Assembly: GCF_014649115.1 (NCBI RefSeq)
Contig: NZ_BMSK01000002.1
Span: 186,001-250,000, forward strand
Source of the DNA: Streptomyces eurythermus
Lineage (GTDB): Bacteria > Actinomycetota > Actinomycetes > Streptomycetales > Streptomycetaceae
Length of the DNA stretch: 64,000 nt
Direction: 5' to 3'
The position numbers were made by a program, and so were the translations under genes. Below the pieces are notes generated by a model. The model was not told the DNA's origin and did no database searches. It saw only the letters and a list, made by a program, of their open reading frames with translations. Within the stretch, counting starts at the first letter, position 1; each line of letters begins with the position of its first letter. Positions 60,831 through 64,000 of the stretch are shown here, in pieces.

Positions 60831-61860
60831 GCCGCGAGCGCGGCGGCCGCGGTGATGACCACACGCATCACCGCCTCCGTGCCCCGACTCCTGCTCCGCC
60901 CACTCCGGCCCGAGACCGGCCAACCGCTCCAAGGGCCGCAGGTCCGCCGCCCAACTCGCGGCGTCGACACGTCGGTGAGGCGCACTGGGGGCGTACCGGT
61001 CGGGCGGCCGGTACGGTGTCGACCGGCGCAAGGACGAACGGTTCGCATAACGGCCAACCGCCGGTGCCCCTCCCGGTGGAGGGGCTCCAACGCGTTCATC
61101 CGGCGCCTGCGGCCCCCGGTTCCGCCGCCACGTCCGGCCCGCCGCGCGGGCCACCGCCGAGGGCCAGGACCACGATGCCGCCCCCGACCCGCCGGCCATT
61201 CCGTCCAGAGGCCGGCCGTTTGGGATGCCTGTCTGGTAGTAGCCGGTGATCCGGCATCGGCCCGCCGTCGCGGTGTTCATGGCGTGGAGGTAGGACGCGG
61301 GGATGCTGAAGACGCGCACGACTACGGTCGCGGGGGAGTGGGAGGTTGCCCCGCCCCGGCACGTCGAGTGGGTCTGTCGGACGACTGGTCTGCCGCGAGC
61401 AGCGCCTCCGGCTTGCGCTCGGTCGGTCGGTGGTGATGGCCGGCACCGCCCGTGCCCGCCGCACCGCGACGGCGTCTCCTGCCCGCCGAGCGGACACCGT
61501 CGAGGACCAGGGCCCTGCGCGCGAGCCGTCCTGCGGTCAGGAGCCCGGCGCCGTCCGCTGGGCGGCCAAGGCAATAACCCTTCACCGACCCCTGAATCCT
61601 CGGTTGCCGTCCCTGGATCGGGTGCCGCGCCGAGCAGGCCGGCGAGCCGGGCCCGTTACAGCACGGCGATGGCGAATCCGAAGGGACTGCCCTGCGGCGT
61701 GGGTGGACACCGATACCACTGCGGAACCGGACTGCTTCCCGCGCTCGGCGATCACAATGGTCGCAGCTCCCTGAGAGCCATCCCCCAAGAGCCCGCCGTC
61801 ATGCCGACCAGCCGACCGGGGCAGGCGGCCCCGTAGCCGGGTCCAACGCCTGTGCCACCG
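60831..61860. other. Gene-free decayed interval
   Basis: About 1 kb with several GC-biased frames on both strands but no fragment I can assign. It lies between the broken membrane-protein gene and the ligase remnant. Confidence 0.35.
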
Positions 61861-61869
61861 TCAGTTCGC

Positions 61870-62110
61870 CGGCGACCAGCGGGGGTGTCCGGGCGGGAGG
61901 GGCAGGGCCGCGCCCGGTGCCAGAGGGCGGCGTGCTGCCGACGGCCGGAGGCATCGCGAGCGGCGTCGACGCCGACTTCAACCACCGGCTCGGGGTCCAC
62001 CAGCGTGACGTCCAGCGTCTCCCGGTTGCTCCGGCCGAGAACGACCAGCCCGTGAGCGCCCGCCGCCGCCCGCTGCCCAGGCACGGTGACCTACGCACCG
62101 CTGCCGTGGC
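61870..62110 (-). pseudogene. C-terminal remnant of an ATP-dependent DNA ligase
   Basis: On the minus strand the end of a LigD-type ligase can be followed across frames: RRRALTGWSFSAG, then SNRETLDVTLVDPEPVVEVG continuing VDAARDASG, then LWHRARPCPSRPDTP. In actinobacterial ligases the corresponding run is HPWTGWSFSAGW-ETLDVTLV-VVEVGVDVARD-WRHPARWHRARPDL. At least one frameshift is present and the catalytic domain is gone. It is the natural partner of the Ku remnant at 56491. Confidence 0.65.
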
Positions 62111-62245
62111 CCACACCGTCGAGACGCGCAACGTCACCCCGCTATCGCGCCGACCGCGACAGCGTCCTCGCGCAACGCCGCGCGGGGACGGGGAGAGCCG
62201 ACCACGCCGGCGGACCAGGGCACCAAGCAACTGCTGCGAACGGGC

Positions 62246-63364
62246 CTACCGTGCGATGCCCTGCTCAACCGTTGGGCCGCGGTTCACCCCTCGATACGGA
62301 GAAGGGATGGTCCACCACCAGGAGATGGCGGGGATGGGAAGAGGAACGGAAGTCTCGGCTGTGGTGGAGGTGTCGAGGACACAGGTGGGGAGGTCGGCAG
62401 GATCCTCGGGAGGGTTGTAGCGGGCGCTTGCGAGCTGCCATTCCACGGAACCTCGCAGACAACTGTCGACGCAGGTCAGATACTGGCGGAGTTGAGGGCT
62501 CCCCCAACTGCGCAGGTCCCGCGTCAGGCGGTTGTAGAGCATGAGTACCCGGTCACGCTGGCGGATGACTTCCGCAACGGCTTCCTCGGCGGTGAGGGCG
62601 CGTTCCTGCTGGACAACGCGTACGGCATTGACGTAGTAGCCGCCGCTCCTGCTCTCTTTGTGGTGGGAGATCAGGTCGTTGTCCCAGGATGCGACGAAAG
62701 CAGCCATCTCGTTGGCCGCCCGGACAGCGACGTTATCCGCTTCCAGTGGATGGAGCTCGATTCCCAGTCCCATTTCCACCCAGACAGGGAGCATCAAGCC
62801 GCCACTGGTATGCAGCCTCAAGATGGTGTAATCGTCCACGGTGGGAAGGGAACCATTCTCGCGATAATGGGCTTCCCAGACAGCAGCCATGAAGTACTCG
62901 CGCAGATTGTTCACCCAGCGAGCAGACTGGCCGGGTGTGGCGTACTGGGCGATCCTGCCGCCCAAGTCACGCAGCGCCGTTGCCAGAGGGTCACCGGCAA
63001 GGGCGGCAACATCGTGAGTCTGCGCCGCGCGGAGCATCCGGGACATCACCGCGGCAAGCTCACCGGGGTGTTTTCCGGTCTTGCCCTCTTCGCAGCAGCC
63101 GTCATCGAAGGCGAACAGCCAGAAATTACAGTCCGCCAGAAGCCGGACAACCTCTCGCTTCCCGTGCGGCAGCAGACGTGCGGCGAACTTCCCTGACGGA
63201 GCTCGCGTGGTGATGCGTTTACGCAGGTCCTCGGACCCGAGGCCATGCTGCTCCGCCCATGAGGCTGTTTCGTGATCGATGGTTTCATGCTCAGAGTGAA
63301 GAGAGCTGGAGAAGGGCAGGTAGAGCGGGGGGATGCGCACAGGCGTGCTCAAAGAAGAAGTCAT
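62246..63364 (-). CDS. Class I terpene synthase
   Basis: 372 residues, normal for bacterial sesqui- or monoterpene cyclases. The aspartate-rich motif is FAFDDGCCEE (Asp87-Asp88, Glu92). The NSE triad is NDLISHHKE (Asn229, Ser233, Lys236, Glu237), and the pyrophosphate-sensing RY pair is Arg315-Tyr316. All metal-binding elements are therefore present and the enzyme should ionise and cyclise a prenyl diphosphate. GGAGG lies five bases before the ATG. No prenyltransferase, P450 or methyltransferase adjoins it, so the product may be released unmodified. The C-terminal 40 residues after the RY motif are unlike known enzymes that I can recall. Confidence 0.92.
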   Translation of the reverse strand: MTSSLSTPVRIPPLYLPFSSSLHSEHETIDHETASWAEQHGLGSEDLRKRITTRAPSGKFAARLLPHGKREVVRLLADCNFWLFAFDDGCCEEGKTGKHPGELAAVMSRMLRAAQTHDVAALAGDPLATALRDLGGRIAQYATPGQSARWVNNLREYFMAAVWEAHYRENGSLPTVDDYTILRLHTSGGLMLPVWVEMGLGIELHPLEADNVAVRAANEMAAFVASWDNDLISHHKESRSGGYYVNAVRVVQQERALTAEEAVAEVIRQRDRVLMLYNRLTRDLRSWGSPQLRQYLTCVDSCLRGSVEWQLASARYNPPEDPADLPTCVLDTSTTAETSVPLPIPAISWWWTIPSPYRGVNRGPTVEQGIAR

Positions 63365-63788
63365 GGCGGCCTCCATTGTGTTTTGTTTCGGCTGGTCTGT
63401 TGGGGCAGTGGTAACTGCCCCCCTCGCCCAGGAGGAAGAACGGCAGAGCGACGGGTGCACGATGTACGCAGAAACACTTGACCGCCCTGTACATGCCATC
63501 CACACGCTCCGGCGCGCGCCCCTGAGCCGGGCCGGGCGACCGGGCCGGCCCATGCCTGCACACAAGTAGTAAGGCCACCACGGCGCCGAGCCCCCGGACG
63601 CGCGGCGAGCATCACACCACCGTGAACGCGGTTCAGGCGTAGGGCCTACACCCGGGGGCCGCACCCGGACCACAGACAGGTCAGAACCCTGTCCATGATC
63701 TCTAGTCGGTGGGCACAGCTCCCATGGCGCCGACAGCCGCTGTGCGGCCTTCTCGCTGCGACTGGTCGGCCCGAGGTAAAGAAAACGT
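63365..63788. other. Intergenic region upstream of the terpene synthase
   Basis: About 420 bases separating two divergent genes. It should contain the terpene synthase promoter. I see no reliable hexamers. Short frames across it lack ribosome sites. Confidence 0.35.
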
Positions 63789-63824
63789 ATGGTCTAGTCC
63801 AAAGAGCAAGTTGGTCTAGTCCAA
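63789..63824 (+). promoter_or_regulatory. Two DasR-like sites upstream of the secreted protein
   Basis: ATGGTCTAGTCCAA at 63789-63802 and TTGGTCTAGTCCAA at 63811-63824 are direct repeats of TGGTCTAGTCCAA with a 22-base period. They resemble the dre consensus ACTGGTCTAGACCAGT bound by DasR and the paired 12-base repeats in Streptomyces chitinase promoters. Confidence 0.7.
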
Positions 63825-63853
63825 GTTATTGACGCGGTCGCAACAACTCCCGG

Positions 63854-63887
63854 AGGGTGGGGCTCCCCGCTCTGGGGTCCCCACCCT
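63854..63887 (+). other. 5'-UTR hairpin before the ribosome site
   Basis: AGGGTGGGG at 63854-63862 pairs with CCCCACCCT at 63879-63887, with an inner CCCC/GGGG option. The stem ends two bases before GGAGG, so it could stabilise the transcript or modulate translation of the secreted protein. Confidence 0.6.
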
Positions 63888-63899
63888 CTGGAGGCACAC

Positions 63900-64000
63900 A
63901 TGAGACGTCTTCGGGCATGCCTGGGCGCGGCGGCGGCCGTCGGCCTCGCCGCTGCCGGCGCCACCGCGCTGGTCGCCGGCAGCGCCTCGGGCGCGACCAG
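63900..64000 (+). CDS. Secreted protein, N-terminal part only
   Basis: The ATG at 63900 follows GGAGG by five bases. The 33 visible codons give a signal peptide (MRRLRACLGAAAAVGLAAAG, then ATALVAGSASGAT) with a basic start, a hydrophobic core and a cleavage site near ASG-AT. The window ends before the mature part. The two DasR-like sites upstream suggest a chitinase or another chitin-related exoenzyme, which is an inference from regulation alone. Confidence 0.75.
   Translation, partial: MRRLRACLGAAAAVGLAAAGATALVAGSASGAT

Overview
The window is typical Streptomyces chromosome: very high G+C, GTG and TTG starts, GGAGG ribosome sites, many long antisense shadow frames, and families such as LAL-type LuxR, MmyB-type and MocR regulators, SpoIIE phosphatases, twin-arginine leaders, an AA10 polysaccharide monooxygenase and a class I terpene synthase. 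The number of decayed genes (Ku, DNA ligase, IS630 transposase, MFS, MTHFR, macro domain and others) suggests a chromosome arm rather than the core. I saw no rRNA, tRNA or CRISPR.

Left part (1-9 kb): a large LuxR regulator, an MmyB-type regulator, two exported alpha/beta hydrolases, an aldehyde dehydrogenase, a crystallin-like secreted protein and a 67-residue orphan protein. Both hydrolases and the orphan share a 21-bp operator-like palindrome containing the -35 hexamer, and the MmyB-type gene carries a half-site. This looks like a small local regulon. From 9.3 to 16.6 kb lies an oxidative metabolic cluster. A flavin monooxygenase, an FMN hydroxyacid oxidase and a P450 overlap end to end, with a cation/proton antiporter behind them. 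They diverge from an AMP-dependent ligase across a near-perfect Crp-type site.

16.6-25 kb: a broken streptomycete gene, a SAM methyltransferase, small secreted and membrane-anchored proteins, gene remnants, a B3/4-domain protein and a MocR regulator with a giant low-complexity linker. 25-29.3 kb: a MarR regulator with two matching operators, divergent from an acetoacetate decarboxylase / hydroxyacyl-CoA dehydrogenase / CoA-transferase operon. 29.8-38.1 kb: an organosulfur operon (LysR; a leaderless Cys-rich leader peptide; SfnG; a DszC-like enzyme; SsuE; an SfnB-like enzyme; SsuD; an MFS carrier) for releasing sulfite from sulfones and sulfonates.

38-46 kb: a PAP2 phosphatase, an AA10 monooxygenase under a perfect CebR box, an orphan immunity-like protein, and a locus of a membrane pseudokinase facing a CpXC-TPR-CHAT protein with a small partner. 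The last is the best candidate for an undescribed system. 46-52 kb: PhzF/LysR, MarR/esterase and MmyB/SDR divergent pairs, two of them with conspicuous repeats over start codons. 52-64 kb: two SpoIIE phosphatases and a HATPase switch kinase, an acetyltransferase, a methyltransferase, a scrambled Ku gene, transposase and ligase remnants, a terpene synthase, and the first codons of a secreted protein behind two DasR-like sites.
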